A stretch of DNA of 64,000 bases from Qingshengfaniella alkalisoli (GCF_007855645.1 NZ_CP042261.1:1096501-1160500), one strand, 5' to 3'. Positions 29,455 to 39,480 are shown, numbered from the stretch's first letter. Made by a program: numbers and translations. Notes: generated by a model not told the origin, from the letters alone.

Positions 29455-32162
29455 CTACCAAAGGACCACCAGCCGCGTCGCTTCTGGCGCGCCGATTCTT
29501 TCGGCTCCTCGGTCTCCGACTCGTCAGTGGCCTTCGGTTCATCATCGCCGGAATGCGCCGTAGTTACGATCCGCATGGCCTCCAGAATACCACCCGAACG
29601 CGAGCTTTCTTCCGACTGCGCGGACGTTTCGTCCTGCGTGGGCTGTTCCTCTGTCAACGGCTTGGCCGAAACGGTTTCCGCATCGTCTTTTGCCGTTGCC
29701 GGTTCCTCGGCGGGTCGCTCCGTTTCCGGCGCTTCCACAGGCCGGGGATCGTGGTTTTCGGCCACCACTGGCTTCGCTGCCACTTCGTCCGACTGCTTGT
29801 TCGCTTCGACCGCTACAGCCGCATCCTCAGCCTTCTTGCGAGGCTTGCGTGTACGACGCCGCTTCTTCGGAGCGTCCGGTTCACCTTCCGCGACGGGCGC
29901 ATCAGTATTGTCGACTGGCGCGTCCGTCTTCACAGGTTTGCCTTCAACCTTTTCCTCTGCATCTGGTTTCGATGTATCCGCGTCGGGTTCAGACGTGGCC
30001 TGATCCGTTGAAGCGTCGCTGCTTTCATTGCCGTTGTCTGATCCACCGCGACGGCGGCGACGGCGACGGCGGCGTTTCTTGGATTTGCCCTGATCTTCGC
30101 CATTGTCAGTGTTCGACGTTTCCGATGGCTCCTCGGGTTCCTCTGGCGCTTCCGGCAACGCAGCCATATCTACCGACACGACGGGTTCAGCCACCGCCTC
30201 CACTGCCCGTGTCGCGGTCTTAAAGCGATCAATGGTGAAGTCTGGGCTGACCAGCGACGGATCCGCCTCGATCCGCACGGCCATACCATATCGCGCTTCG
30301 ATCTGCGCAACATGTTCACGCTTGTAGTTCATCAGGTAGTTGGCGATCCCCAGAGGGGCCTTTACCAGAATCTCGCGCGACCGGCGACGCACGCCCTCTT
30401 CTTCCAACTGCCGCAGGATCGACAATGCGAGGCTGTCATCCGAGCGGATCAGCCCTGTGCCGTGGCAATGGCTGCAAGGCTGCGTAGTCGCCTCGATCAT
30501 GCCGGGGCGCAGACGCTGGCGCGACATTTCCAACAAGCCGAAACCGGAAATCTTGCCGACCTGGATACGGGCGCGATCGGTTCTGAGCTTGTCCTTGAAC
30601 TTCTTCTCGACGGCCGCGTTGTTCTTGCGCTCTTCCATGTCGATGAAATCCACCACGATCAGGCCCGCGAGGTCGCGCAGACGCAGTTGGCGGGCGATTT
30701 CTTCGGCTGCTTCAAGGTTCGTCTTGAGCGCCGTGTCCTCGATGGAGCCTTCCTTCGTCGACTTGCCGGAGTTCACGTCAATCGCGACCAACGCTTCGGT
30801 CACGCCAATCACGATATAGCCACCCGACTTCAGTTTGACTGTCGGATTAAACATGCCCGCCAGGTAGCTTTCAACCTGATAACGCGCGAAGAGCGGCATC
30901 TGTTCGCCATACTGCTTCACGTTCTTGGCGTGCGAAGGCATGATCATCTTCATGAAGTCTTTCGCCGTGCGATATCCTTGCTCGCCTTCGACAAAGACCT
31001 CATCGATCTCGCGATTATAGAGGTCGCGAATCGAGCGTTTGATCAGATCGCCTTCTTCATAAATCTTAGCTGGCGCAACCGATTTTAGCGTCAGTTCGCG
31101 GATCTGTTCCCACAGGCGCTGTAGATATTCGTAGTCGCGCCGGATTTCCGCCTTGGTGCGCTTCGCGCCCGCCGTACGAATGATCAACCCCGCACCGCGG
31201 GGAACATTGATCTCCGTCGCGATCTGCTTGAGCTTCTTGCGATCGGCCGCGTTGGTGATCTTGCGGCTGATCCCGCCACCGCGTGCCGTGTTCGGCATCA
31301 GGACGCAGTAACGGCCCGCCAACGACAAGTATGTCGTCAGCGCAGCGCCTTTGTTGCCGCGTTCTTCCTTGACCACCTGCACCAAAAGAATCTGGCGAAC
31401 CTTGATGACTTCCTGAATCTTGTAGCGGCGCGGCTTGGGTCGACGCTGCGGACGAATTTCTTCGACGGTGTCATCATCGGCAACCGACTCAATCGAATCG
31501 TCTTTGCCTTCCGACTGCTCATCATCGTTCCAGTCGTCTTTGGCAGCCGTATCGTCGCTCGTTACTTCGGGTTCGGCTTTGACGTCCTCGGCTGTCGCGT
31601 CTCCAGGCTTTGCCTGACCATCACCCGCCGCACCCGGGGCGTCGATTGGCTCGGCGAGTTCCGCTTCGCCCTGGGTAAGATCAACAACATCCATCCCCGG
31701 AATGGCATCCGCAGCATCCGCGACGGGCGCTGCATCATCTCCTTCCGGCGTGACGTCTTTCGTCTCGACCGCATCCGCCTGTTCCGTTTGCGCGGCTTTG
31801 GACCGTGAACGGGTACGGCGGCGGTGCTTGGGCTTTTCGCTTTCGTCCGCGTCTTCTTCTGCTTGTTTCTCGGCTTCGGCGTATTCTTCAGCCATCAGCG
31901 CTTCGCGATCAGCGACCGGAATCTGATAGTAGTCCGGGTGGATCTCCGAGAAGGCCAAGAAGCCGTGCCGGTTCCCACCGTAATCAACGAAGGCCGCCTG
32001 CAGCGAGGGTTCTACCCGCGTTACTTTTGCCAGATAGATATTTCCGGACAGTTGGCGGCGATTTTCGGATTCAAAGTCGAATTCCTCGACCTTGCTTCCA
32101 TCGACCACGACGACGCGGGTTTCCTCCGCATGCGTGGCGTCAATGAGCATCTTTTTTGACAT
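29451..32162 (-). CDS. rne: Ribonuclease E
   Basis: A 903-aa endoribonuclease that starts mRNA decay and processes stable RNAs. The S1 RNA-binding domain begins early (NIYLAKVTRVEPSLQAAFVD) and is split by an acidic Ala/Glu/Asp-rich insert of about 140 residues (roughly 95-240), typical of alphaproteobacterial RNase E. The catalytic DNase I-like part contains ALVAIDVNSGKST and LIVVDFIDME, whose aspartates bind Mg. The zinc-link is CSHCHGTG. The C-terminal scaffold (after about 610) is low complexity, with an Arg-rich block likely to bind RNA or helicase partners. Confidence 0.95.
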   Translation of the reverse strand: MSKKMLIDATHAEETRVVVVDGSKVEEFDFESENRRQLSGNIYLAKVTRVEPSLQAAFVDYGGNRHGFLAFSEIHPDYYQIPVADREALMAEEYAEAEKQAEEDADESEKPKHRRRTRSRSKAAQTEQADAVETKDVTPEGDDAAPVADAADAIPGMDVVDLTQGEAELAEPIDAPGAAGDGQAKPGDATAEDVKAEPEVTSDDTAAKDDWNDDEQSEGKDDSIESVADDDTVEEIRPQRRPKPRRYKIQEVIKVRQILLVQVVKEERGNKGAALTTYLSLAGRYCVLMPNTARGGGISRKITNAADRKKLKQIATEINVPRGAGLIIRTAGAKRTKAEIRRDYEYLQRLWEQIRELTLKSVAPAKIYEEGDLIKRSIRDLYNREIDEVFVEGEQGYRTAKDFMKMIMPSHAKNVKQYGEQMPLFARYQVESYLAGMFNPTVKLKSGGYIVIGVTEALVAIDVNSGKSTKEGSIEDTALKTNLEAAEEIARQLRLRDLAGLIVVDFIDMEERKNNAAVEKKFKDKLRTDRARIQVGKISGFGLLEMSRQRLRPGMIEATTQPCSHCHGTGLIRSDDSLALSILRQLEEEGVRRRSREILVKAPLGIANYLMNYKREHVAQIEARYGMAVRIEADPSLVSPDFTIDRFKTATRAVEAVAEPVVSVDMAALPEAPEEPEEPSETSNTDNGEDQGKSKKRRRRRRRRRGGSDNGNESSDASTDQATSEPDADTSKPDAEEKVEGKPVKTDAPVDNTDAPVAEGEPDAPKKRRRTRKPRKKAEDAAVAVEANKQSDEVAAKPVVAENHDPRPVEAPETERPAEEPATAKDDAETVSAKPLTEEQPTQDETSAQSEESSRSGGILEAMRIVTTAHSGDDEPKATDESETEEPKESARQKRRGWWSFGS

Positions 32163-32551
32163 TTATTCTCTATATACGCACCAGCGCGCCCTGCCCGGCA
32201 GTCTGAAGCCGCACGCAGAACACGGGTGTCTGGTCTGGTCCGGGCACACAGGACAAATTGTTCCCTCCTGAGCGCAAGCGCCCCAGAGTGGATTGCAGTT
32301 TGTCTCTTGCGTCCCATCGGTTTGTCCTCGGTACCATCAAAGGCACCCAAAATTCGCCCGGCCAACCTTTCGGGGCGCGGACAGCTCGTTACCCTTGCGG
32401 GCATTTTCGTCTGAACCGGGTCGGCAGATTTGCCGAAACGACCGGCACCAGTGAAACTCGGGGCAGAAACAACTCTCTGCCATTAGGTCATTAAACCGCT
32501 ACGTTCAGAAAATACAATGGCATTTCCGAGATTGATCACTTTTTAGAGATA
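32163..32551 (-). promoter_or_regulatory. Long leader and promoter region of rne, no gene
   Basis: 389 bp upstream of rne hold no credible open frame on either strand. Length and position suggest the long 5' untranslated region through which RNase E autoregulates its mRNA in enteric bacteria. The region near 32200-32300 is GC-rich and can fold, and the sequence just before the ATG is AT-rich (AGAGAATAA). No known riboswitch motif was recognised. Confidence 0.45.
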
Positions 32552-33883
32552 TTAGAGATAGTCGGCTCGCTGCAGCCCATATTTGGCCATTTTTTCGTTC
32601 AACGTGCGGCGCGGCAAACAAAGTTCTTCCATCACGCTTGCGATGGACCCACGGTGGCGGCGCATCGTGTTGTCGATCAGCATGCGTTCGAACGCCTCGA
32701 CATATTCCTTCAGCGGCTTGCCTTCCTGCGTCAGGCTGGTCGGCACGGCTTCGTTGTCGGAGATCAGCAGCGATGTGATCGACCCCGATCCCTTCCTGCT
32801 TTGAAGCACAGCGCGTTCGGCGATGTTCTGCAACTGCCGAACGTTGCCCGGCCATGGTGCCTGCAGCATCTGCGCGGCCTCTTGGGCCGCGACCTTCGGC
32901 GCCTCGCAGCCGTATTCTTCGGCAAAGCTTTGTGTAAACGCACTGAATAGCGTCAGGATATCGTCGCCGCGCTTGCGCAAAGGCGGCACATTGATGCGCA
33001 GCCCCGCGATACGGTGAAACAGATCAGGGCGGATCACCTGCTCCAGACGCGAAGTCGGATCTTGCAGGTTCGACACCGCGATGATGCGCGGGGCTTCACC
33101 GTCCTTATCCTCATTGAGAGCAACCAGAAGCCGCGACTGCGCATCGGCGCTCAGCGCTTCGATGTCTTCCAGAATGAGCGTCCCCCCACGCGCTTCGATC
33201 AGTAGTGGCAGTTCACCGCCGCCCGTGCCGTCACCCAGCAGCCGGGTTGTCTGCACCTCCGGTTCGCCTGACGCGCAGAAGTGATGCATCACCGGCCGGT
33301 TCGCGCGCGGCCCCACGGCGTGGAGCGCATGCGCCACCAAGGTCTTGCCGGTCCCCGTCTCTCCTTCGATCAGCACATGTCCTTCGGCTTGCCCAACATC
33401 CAGAATGTCATCTCGCAACTGCGTCATGGACGGGCTGTCGCCCATTAACCTGCCCATTGCACCTGTACCGCTGGCCAATTCGTTGCGCAGTTCGCGGTTA
33501 TCGAGTGTCTTGCGGCGGGCGTTACAGGCACGACCGACAATCTCTGCCATCTTTTCCGGATCGAAGGGTTTCTCGAGAAAGTCGAACGCCCCAACGCGCA
33601 TGGCCTCGACGGCCATGGGCACATCGCCATGCCCTGTGATCAGCACGACCGGAAGCGCGCTGTCCAAATGCATGAGGCGCTTCAAAAACGCCATGCCGTC
33701 CATTTCGGGCATCTTGATGTCGGTCACCACAATGCCCTCGAAACCGGGCTTGATGACGGCCAGCGCTTCTTTTGCGCTGGCGAAAGCTTGGGTCTGGAAC
33801 CCCGACAGGGACAGCCACTGACTGATGGACTGCCGCATGTCCAACTCGTCATCCACGATCGCGATTTTTATATCTTGTGCCAT
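32552..33883 (-). CDS. dctD: DctD-like NtrC-family response regulator lacking the GAFTGA motif
   Basis: A 443-aa regulator. The receiver domain (1-120) shows VVTDIKMPEMDGMAFL. The AAA+ domain has Walker A GETGTGKT, an altered Walker B GGTLILEDIEAL, and the arginine-finger region RPDLFHRIAGLRINVPPLRKR. The Fis-type helix-turn-helix is IASVMEELCLPRRTLNEKM. Between Walker A and B the sigma-54-contacting loop GAFTGA is missing; the segment instead reads RLLGDGTGGGELPLL. It follows the broken dctB directly (5-nt gap). It may act with another sigma factor, as R. capsulatus NtrC does. Confidence 0.85.
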   Translation of the reverse strand: MAQDIKIAIVDDELDMRQSISQWLSLSGFQTQAFASAKEALAVIKPGFEGIVVTDIKMPEMDGMAFLKRLMHLDSALPVVLITGHGDVPMAVEAMRVGAFDFLEKPFDPEKMAEIVGRACNARRKTLDNRELRNELASGTGAMGRLMGDSPSMTQLRDDILDVGQAEGHVLIEGETGTGKTLVAHALHAVGPRANRPVMHHFCASGEPEVQTTRLLGDGTGGGELPLLIEARGGTLILEDIEALSADAQSRLLVALNEDKDGEAPRIIAVSNLQDPTSRLEQVIRPDLFHRIAGLRINVPPLRKRGDDILTLFSAFTQSFAEEYGCEAPKVAAQEAAQMLQAPWPGNVRQLQNIAERAVLQSRKGSGSITSLLISDNEAVPTSLTQEGKPLKEYVEAFERMLIDNTMRRHRGSIASVMEELCLPRRTLNEKMAKYGLQRADYL

Positions 33884-33888
33884 TCTGC

Positions 33889-35652
33889 TCACTCCGCAGC
33901 CAACCCCTCTTCTCCGAACAGGGGAAGCTGTATTTCAAAAACTGCACCGCCACCATCAGGGCGGTTCCGGGCGGTCATGCGACCGCCCATATCCGATACG
34001 ATCCCGCTGGATATCGCCAGTCCGAGCCCCACCCCGTCGCCAGGCGCCTTGGTGGTGTAGAAGGGCTCGAACAGCGACTCCAGATCCTTGATGCCTTCGC
34101 CATTGTCGCGCACCGTCAGTGTCGCGGTGTTGCCCAAGGCGATGATGACGTCGATCTCGGGAGTGTCCACGCCGCGCGTCGCATCAGTCGCGTTGCGCAA
34201 CAAGTTGATGATGACCTGCTCCAGACGGATACGATCCCCGGTTACCGGAACCGCCGTGTCGGGCTGGCTGCGTCCGATCAGAATTCCGCGCTGTCTGATC
34301 TGGGGCTCCATCATCGCGATGGAGGAACTCACCGCATCGCGCAGGTCTATCCGTTCAAACCCGTCACTGCCCTTGCGCGCATAGGTCTTCAACTGCTGCG
34401 TAATAGCACCCATCCGATCAATCAGGTCATTGATACGCTGTAAAGAGGACAAGGATTCATCTGTGCGCTTGCGTTGCAGCAACAAGCGCGACCCGGCCAG
34501 ATACGTCTTCATCGCTGCCAAAGGCTGGTTCAATTCATGGCTGACCCCCGCCGCCATTTCACCCAACGCCGCAAGTTTCGAATGCTGTGCCAGAGACTGT
34601 TCGGCCACTTCGAGGTTTTTCTCGGCCTTCTGACGTTCCGCGATTTCGTGCTGCAACATGGCGTTCAGTTTGCGCAGTTCGCTGGATTCGCGCTCGAACA
34701 TCGCCGATCTGCGGTTTGCCATGCGGGACATGACGTAGAACAGCCCCGCCATCAGAACGGCAAAGCCCATAACCTCGATTGCCAGAACCGTATTCACGCG
34801 CTGACGCACGGAGTCGAACGTTGTGTAACTGATCAGCCGCCAACCCTGAAACGGGATGCGTGTCTCACTGCGCATCATCGCTTCACCACTGATATAAGCG
34901 TCCTCGGACTGATCTCCCCATTCCGGTCGCACGTTGAGAGCACGCTGGATCACGTTTTCCGGCGGTTTAGCCTGCAGCGCCTGGTCTTCGGTCAATCCGC
35001 GCCAAGCGGGTTCCGTAGACAAAACGATCAATCCTTCACTATCCGTCACCACGATCTTTTCGGTTACTCCGGCCCAGCTCTGCTCGTATTTCTGCAAGCC
35101 TACTTCGACGACGATCACACCCACAAAGGCGCCGTCATGCTCGACCTTGCGCGAATACAGAAACTGCGTCCGGCCCAATTCGTTCCCGCACGGTTGTGAA
35201 AACCGTGTCATTTGACCGCAGGGCAGACACGAAATAAGGCGCTTGCCTGTGAAGACTGCCAAGCTCGGATCGTTCGCTTGACGCTACGGTCCGTCCATCG
35301 CGGTCCAGCAATTGCAACCGCGCCGCGCCTATTTCATTGCGGTAATTTATCAGGCGCTGAGAGCTGTGACATGTGCGTCCGTAGACAGCGCGTTGATGAG
35401 CAGCGGATCCCGCGACAGAAGCTGCGGCACGATGGCATGCCGGCGCATTTCCGACACCAGATTACCGGAAAACAACGCAAGACGCACCTCTGAACGGGTT
35501 CGCGTGGAGGCGGTGTAGCGTTCGGTCAGTATCTGATTGGTCGTCCATATCACCGCCCCTGCCACAAGGAACAGCGCAAAGACGGCGAGCCGAATTCTCC
35601 ACAGAAAATCCGGCAGAACACTCTGTTTCTGGATGTCCGTCGGCTCAGCCAT
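33889..35652 (-). pseudogene. dctB: C4-dicarboxylate sensor kinase DctB, with two frameshifts
   Basis: A sensor kinase split over three frame segments. Codons from 35652 (MAEPTDIQKQSVLP, first transmembrane helix) run to a stop at 35350. A middle piece in another frame reads SQRLINYRNEIGAARLQLLD, on to SALRSNDTVFTTV. The original frame then resumes at NELGRTQFLYSRKVE and continues through helix 2, the HisKA box GVSHELNQPL and the HATPase motifs (LRNATDA, DNGEGI). The shifts lie near 35355-35371 (1-nt loss or 2-nt gain) and 35178-35191 (the reverse). The periplasmic sensor half is broken; sequencing error is possible. Confidence 0.8.
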
Positions 35653-35706
35653 GCAGCGAAACTACCCTGAATCCGAAGCGCATGGACAGGATTTTCCGAA
35701 AGACGC

Positions 35707-36378
35707 TCAGGCGGCCACCACTTGACTGGCAAGCGTTTCGAACATCGCTACGCCATCCGTACCACCATGCACGACATCCACGGCACGTTCCGGATGCGGC
35801 ATCATGCCCAACACACGACGGTTTTCGGACAGGACGCCGGCGATGCGATCGACCGACCCGTTGACCTCTCCAGCGTAGCGGAACGCGATGCGATCTTCGC
35901 CCTGCAGCTGCGCCAGCCCATCCGCGTCGATATTATAGTTGCCATCGTGATGCGCCACGGGAACGGTGATGCGGTCACCCTTGGCGTAGCCTCCGGTGAA
36001 GGCGCTATCGCTAGTCGACACCTCAAGTTCCACGGGCTTGCAAACGAACTTTATGCCACCGTTGCGCATCAAGGCTCCGGGAAGCAGGCCGGTCTCGGTC
36101 AGCACCTGAAACCCGTTGCAAACGCCGAGCGCGTATCCGCCCTTCCCGACGAAATCCACCAGTGCCTTCGAAATCGGCGAACGTCCGGCAATCGCCCCGC
36201 AGCGCAGATAGTCACCAAAGGAAAAGCCACCCGGCACGCCGACGATGTCGATATCGCCCGGCAGACTGGTTTCCTTGTGCCAGACCATGATCGGCTCGAT
36301 GCCCGAGATGTTACGAAACGCCACCGCAAGATCGCGGTCACAGTTGGATCCGGGAAAGACGAGAACAGCGGCGCGCAT
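35707..36378 (-). CDS. purQ: Phosphoribosylformylglycinamidine synthase, glutaminase subunit PurQ
   Basis: A 223-aa class I glutamine amidotransferase that feeds ammonia to PurL. The nucleophile cysteine is in [12 protein letters not shown], and the His/Glu pair is in MMPHPERA. It starts at [16 protein letters not shown] (36378), sharing one base with the purS stop (TGATG). This short form works with the separate PurS and the 719-aa PurL encoded at 53993, the three-subunit enzyme type. Confidence 0.95.
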   Translation of the reverse strand: MRAAVLVFPGSNCDRDLAVAFRNISGIEPIMVWHKETSLPGDIDIVGVPGGFSFGDYLRCGAIAGRSPISKALVDFVGKGGYALGVCNGFQVLTETGLLPGALMRNGGIKFVCKPVELEVSTSDSAFTGGYAKGDRITVPVAHHDGNYNIDADGLAQLQGEDRIAFRYAGEVNGSVDRIAGVLSENRRVLGMMPHPERAVDVVHGGTDGVAMFETLASQVVAA

Positions 36379-36617
36379 CAGGCGATCTCGACGCTGTAGC
36401 TTTCGATCACCGTATTGGCGAGCAGCTTTTCGCACATCTCGCCAACCCGGGCCCTGGCAGCATCCGCATCCGTTTCCGCCAGATCCAACTCGATCACTTT
36501 GCCCTGCCGAACACCGTCGACACCGCCAAAGCCCAAGGACCCGAGCGCATGGCGGATCGCCTCTCCCTGAGGGTCAAGGACACCGGATTTCAGCATGACA
36601 TGCACGCGCGCTTTCAT
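36378..36617 (-). CDS. purS: Phosphoribosylformylglycinamidine synthase subunit PurS
   Basis: A 79-aa protein that bridges PurQ and PurL in the small-type FGAM synthase. It has the compact beta-alpha-beta fold pattern starting [20 protein letters not shown], with the conserved GKVIELDL strand and the C-terminal [11 protein letters not shown] strand. It lies between purC (11-nt gap) and purQ (1-nt overlap) in one operon. Confidence 0.95.
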   Translation of the reverse strand: MKARVHVMLKSGVLDPQGEAIRHALGSLGFGGVDGVRQGKVIELDLAETDADAARARVGEMCEKLLANTVIESYSVEIA

Positions 36618-36628
36618 GGATCGGCCTT

Positions 36629-37390
36629 TCAGTTGATGAGCGTCGGTTTGGTCATTTGCGTGGCATTCCTGGGCAGAACGCCCAGCCGTCGTGCGACCTC
36701 TGTGTATGCGTCGGCGAGGTTGCCCAGATCATGCCGGAACACGTCCTTGTCGAGTTTCTGGTTCGTCTTCACGTCCCAAAGGCGGCAGCTGTCAGGGCTG
36801 ATCTCGTCGGCAATGATCAAACGCTGGAAATCACCGTCATAGATCCTGCCGATCTCGATCTTGAAGTCTATCAGGCGGATCCCAACGGCATGGAACACAC
36901 CGGTCAGAAAGTCATTCACCCTCAGTGCAAGCGCGACCATGTCGTCAAGATCCTGCTGGCTGGCCCAGCCGAAGGCGATGATATGCTCTTCCGTGACCAG
37001 CGGATCACCCAACTTATCGTCCTTGTAGCAAAACTCCACGATCGGGCGTGGCAGCGGCGTGCCTTCCTCGATACCCAGACGCTTGGACAATGATCCCGCC
37101 GCACGATTGCGCACGATCACTTCCAACGGCACGATTTCTACAGCGCGGATCAGTTGTTCGCGCATATTGATACGCTTGATGAAATGCGTCGGAACGCCTG
37201 CCGAGGCCAGCCCATCCATGAAGAACTCGGACAAGCGGTTGTTCAGCACGCCCTTGCCTTCGATGACATCCTTCTTCTCGGCGTTGAAAGCGGTCGCGTC
37301 ATCCTTGAAGTACTGGACCAGCGTGCCCGGCTCCGGGCCTTCATAGAGGATCTTGGCCTTGCCTTCATAGACCTTCTTGCGACGTGCCAT
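36629..37390 (-). CDS. purC: Phosphoribosylaminoimidazole-succinocarboxamide synthase (SAICAR synthase)
   Basis: A 253-aa enzyme that couples aspartate to CAIR in purine synthesis. Motifs are [18 protein letters not shown] at the start, [15 protein letters not shown], and [10 protein letters not shown] with [15 protein letters not shown] for ATP/Mg. The ATG at 37390 has an AGGAG box just upstream; the open frame running to 37864 crosses the divergent promoter and is not used. It heads the purC-purS-purQ operon. Confidence 0.96.
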   Translation of the reverse strand: MARRKKVYEGKAKILYEGPEPGTLVQYFKDDATAFNAEKKDVIEGKGVLNNRLSEFFMDGLASAGVPTHFIKRINMREQLIRAVEIVPLEVIVRNRAAGSLSKRLGIEEGTPLPRPIVEFCYKDDKLGDPLVTEEHIIAFGWASQQDLDDMVALALRVNDFLTGVFHAVGIRLIDFKIEIGRIYDGDFQRLIIADEISPDSCRLWDVKTNQKLDKDVFRHDLGNLADAYTEVARRLGVLPRNATQMTKPTLIN

Positions 37391-37545
37391 GGGGACTCCT
37401 ATGGGGACGGGCGCTGCATCGGGCGCGCCTGAATTCCTGCGCCATATATGCCATGCGCGCCAGTGTCGCAAGCGACCCTTGAACCCTTGCCCCGGGTTCT
37501 GCCAACACCCATAAACTATAATAAGATAGTTCAGGAGAATGCAGC

Positions 37546-37860
37546 ATGACAACGTTTGATGATCGCGAACAGGCTTTCGAGGCCAAATTCGCCCATGACG
37601 AGGAAATGAAGTTCCGTGCCGAAGCACGCCGCAATAAACTGCTGGGGCTCTGGGCCGCTGAAATGCTGGGCAAAACCGGTGCCGACGTCGACGCCTATGT
37701 GCGCGAGGTGATGAAATCCGATTTCGCCGAAGCGGGATACGAAGACGTCGTACGCAAGGTATCCGAAGATCTGGGCGCACGTGCGGACGATGCCGCTGTG
37801 CGGGCCAAACTGGAAGAACTTCTGCTGGTCGCGAAAGCGCAACTCGTCGAAGAAATCTGA
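37546..37860 (+). CDS. DUF1476 protein, F1FO-ATPase zeta-type inhibitor
   Basis: A 104-aa helical protein starting [20 protein letters not shown], with the [15 protein letters not shown] and [14 protein letters not shown] helices typical of DUF1476. In Paracoccus this family is the zeta subunit that blocks ATP hydrolysis by F1. The N-terminal 15-20 residues form the inhibitory segment in that model. The gene is divergent from purC; TATAAT at 37517-37522 and an AGGAG box precede it. Confidence 0.9.
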   Translation: MTTFDDREQAFEAKFAHDEEMKFRAEARRNKLLGLWAAEMLGKTGADVDAYVREVMKSDFAEAGYEDVVRKVSEDLGARADDAAVRAKLEELLLVAKAQLVEEI

Positions 37861-37899
37861 TCAACCGGCTTCGCGCTTACGGGCGCGGAGCCAATCTCC

Positions 37900-38988
37900 T
37901 CAAAACAGTGACATTTGATTGCCACGCCGCAAAGGCGGCGCGAACAGATCGATCCGCAGTGGCGGCAGTTTCCTGTCCAGGCCCAATCTTTTCGCGGCGA
38001 GTTTGAAGCGCTTTGCAATCAGATCCGCATGCGGCCCGGCACCCCGCATCCGCTGCCCCCACTGTGGATCATAGTCCTTCCCGCCCTGCATTTCCCGCAC
38101 ACGGTTCATGACATGCGCGGCACGGTCGGGAAAATGATCATCCAGCCATTCCGTGAAGAGCGGTGCGACTTCCAGGGGCAGGCGCAAAGTGATGTAGCTT
38201 GCCGCGACAGCGCCCGCGTCCCTGCCCGCTTTCAGAACGGCCTCGATCTCGTGATCGGTCAGGCCGGGAACCACCGGTGACATCATGATCCGGGTCTGGA
38301 TGCCTGCCGCGCTCAGCCGTTCTATCATGCGCAGACGTCGCTTCGGGCCGGGCACCCGTGGCTCCATGCGGCGCGCAACGTCCGTATTCAGCGTCGTGAG
38401 CGACACCCCCACCCGTGTCAGCCCCTGCGCCGCCAACTCCGACAGAATGTCGATGTCACGTTCGATCAACGCGCCCTTCGTCACAATCCCGACCGGATGC
38501 TGAAAATCACGTAGAAGCGACAGAATTTGACGCATGATTCCAAAGTCGCGCTCTATCGGCTGATAGGGATCCGTATTGGTGCCGATCGCAATCGTAGCGG
38601 GTCTATATGATTTCCGGCGAAGCTCACGATCCAGAACTTTTGCCGCATCCGGGCGCGCCACCAGCCTGGTTTCGAAATCCAGCCCGGGCGACAAACCCAG
38701 ATAGGCATGTGTTGGACGCGCAAAACAGTAAACGCAGCCATGCTCGCACCCTCGGTAGGGATTTATGGACCGGTCAAACGGAATATCGGGCGAGGTGTTG
38801 CGTGACAGAACGGAACGCGGCGTTTCAATCGCAACTTCGGTTCGAAGCACGCTTGCGTCATGGGGAATATCCCAGCCATCATCCATTGCCTCGCGCGCGT
38901 GCCGCTCATACCGACCGACCAGATTCGACCCGGCACCGCGCCCGCGCAACTTCGTTCCCGGCGAAATATTTCGATCATCCGATTCCAT
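37900..38988 (-). CDS. PA0069-family radical SAM protein
   Basis: A 362-aa protein related to spore photoproduct lyase-like radical SAM enzymes. The Fe4S4 site is in NPYRGCEHGCVYCFARP (about residue 80). TKGALIERDIDIL and SLTTLNTDVARRMEPR follow in the TIM-barrel core. The function of the PA0069/Rv2578c group is unknown. The start is placed at MESDDRNISPG (38988); upstream codons read through an AT-rich promoter-like stretch. Convergent with the DUF1476 gene. Confidence 0.88.
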   Translation of the reverse strand: MESDDRNISPGTKLRGRGAGSNLVGRYERHAREAMDDGWDIPHDASVLRTEVAIETPRSVLSRNTSPDIPFDRSINPYRGCEHGCVYCFARPTHAYLGLSPGLDFETRLVARPDAAKVLDRELRRKSYRPATIAIGTNTDPYQPIERDFGIMRQILSLLRDFQHPVGIVTKGALIERDIDILSELAAQGLTRVGVSLTTLNTDVARRMEPRVPGPKRRLRMIERLSAAGIQTRIMMSPVVPGLTDHEIEAVLKAGRDAGAVAASYITLRLPLEVAPLFTEWLDDHFPDRAAHVMNRVREMQGGKDYDPQWGQRMRGAGPHADLIAKRFKLAAKRLGLDRKLPPLRIDLFAPPLRRGNQMSLF

Positions 38989-39107
38989 GCGGGAAAAATA
39001 GAACAAAATACGAACATTTGCTAGTGTGCTCAGGTTGCAAGCACGCTTCATCGGTGGCGCTTGTAATGCGCGATCCTCCTCCCCATCCTTAAAGACGGAG
39101 GTTGTTT

Positions 39108-39326
39108 ATGCCGTTAGACCGTCTTGTTCTTATTCTGATAGTCGTCATTGCTGCGGCTGGTTTGACTGTAGGCATCGGCTTGTGGGTGCTTTCAGCGTTC
39201 GAGTTTCCCGGTATTGCGGGCCTTGTGGCAGTTCCTTTTATGCTTCTTGCCTATATCCTGTGGCGCCTTGTGTATGAACGCCTGACCAATAACGAGAATC
39301 GCCGCTATGACGACATCGAGCACTGA
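39108..39326 (+). CDS. Small two-helix membrane protein
   Basis: A 72-aa protein starting MPLDRLVLILIVVIAAAGLT, with a second hydrophobic segment (about 35-55, FPGIAGLVAVPFMLLAYILW) and a hydrophilic tail ending NNENRRYDDIEH. A GGAGG box lies 7 nt before the ATG. It is directly followed (1-nt gap) by a degenerate ybjQ. I infer a two-gene unit with the heavy-metal-binding YbjQ protein, whose partner here has been damaged. Confidence 0.8.
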   Translation: MPLDRLVLILIVVIAAAGLTVGIGLWVLSAFEFPGIAGLVAVPFMLLAYILWRLVYERLTNNENRRYDDIEH

Positions 39327-39327
39327 C

Positions 39328-39477
39328 ATGCCGATCGCGACAACAGACACGATTCCAGAACGCGAGATTGGTGAAACGCTCGACCTGGTGCGCGGTTCGA
39401 GACCTCGACCATCGCGTAGGCAAGCCAGTGAAGTCGTCGCCTACGGCACAGCGGTCAAACTGGCGCTCGGAACCTGA
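39328..39477 (+). pseudogene. YbjQ/UPF0145 protein with a large internal deletion
   Basis: An open frame of 49 codons begins MPIATTDTIPEREIGETLDL followed by VRGS, the N-terminus of YbjQ-type proteins. It then jumps to ASEVVAYGTAVKLALGT, their C-terminal strand. A normal member is about 100-110 aa, so some 50-60 residues including the glycine-rich core are missing. The joint reads RPRPSRRQ and matches neither side, as expected at a deletion scar. Whether the 49-aa product is made is unknown; it cannot form the pentameric fold. Confidence 0.65.
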
Positions 39478-39480
39478 CGA

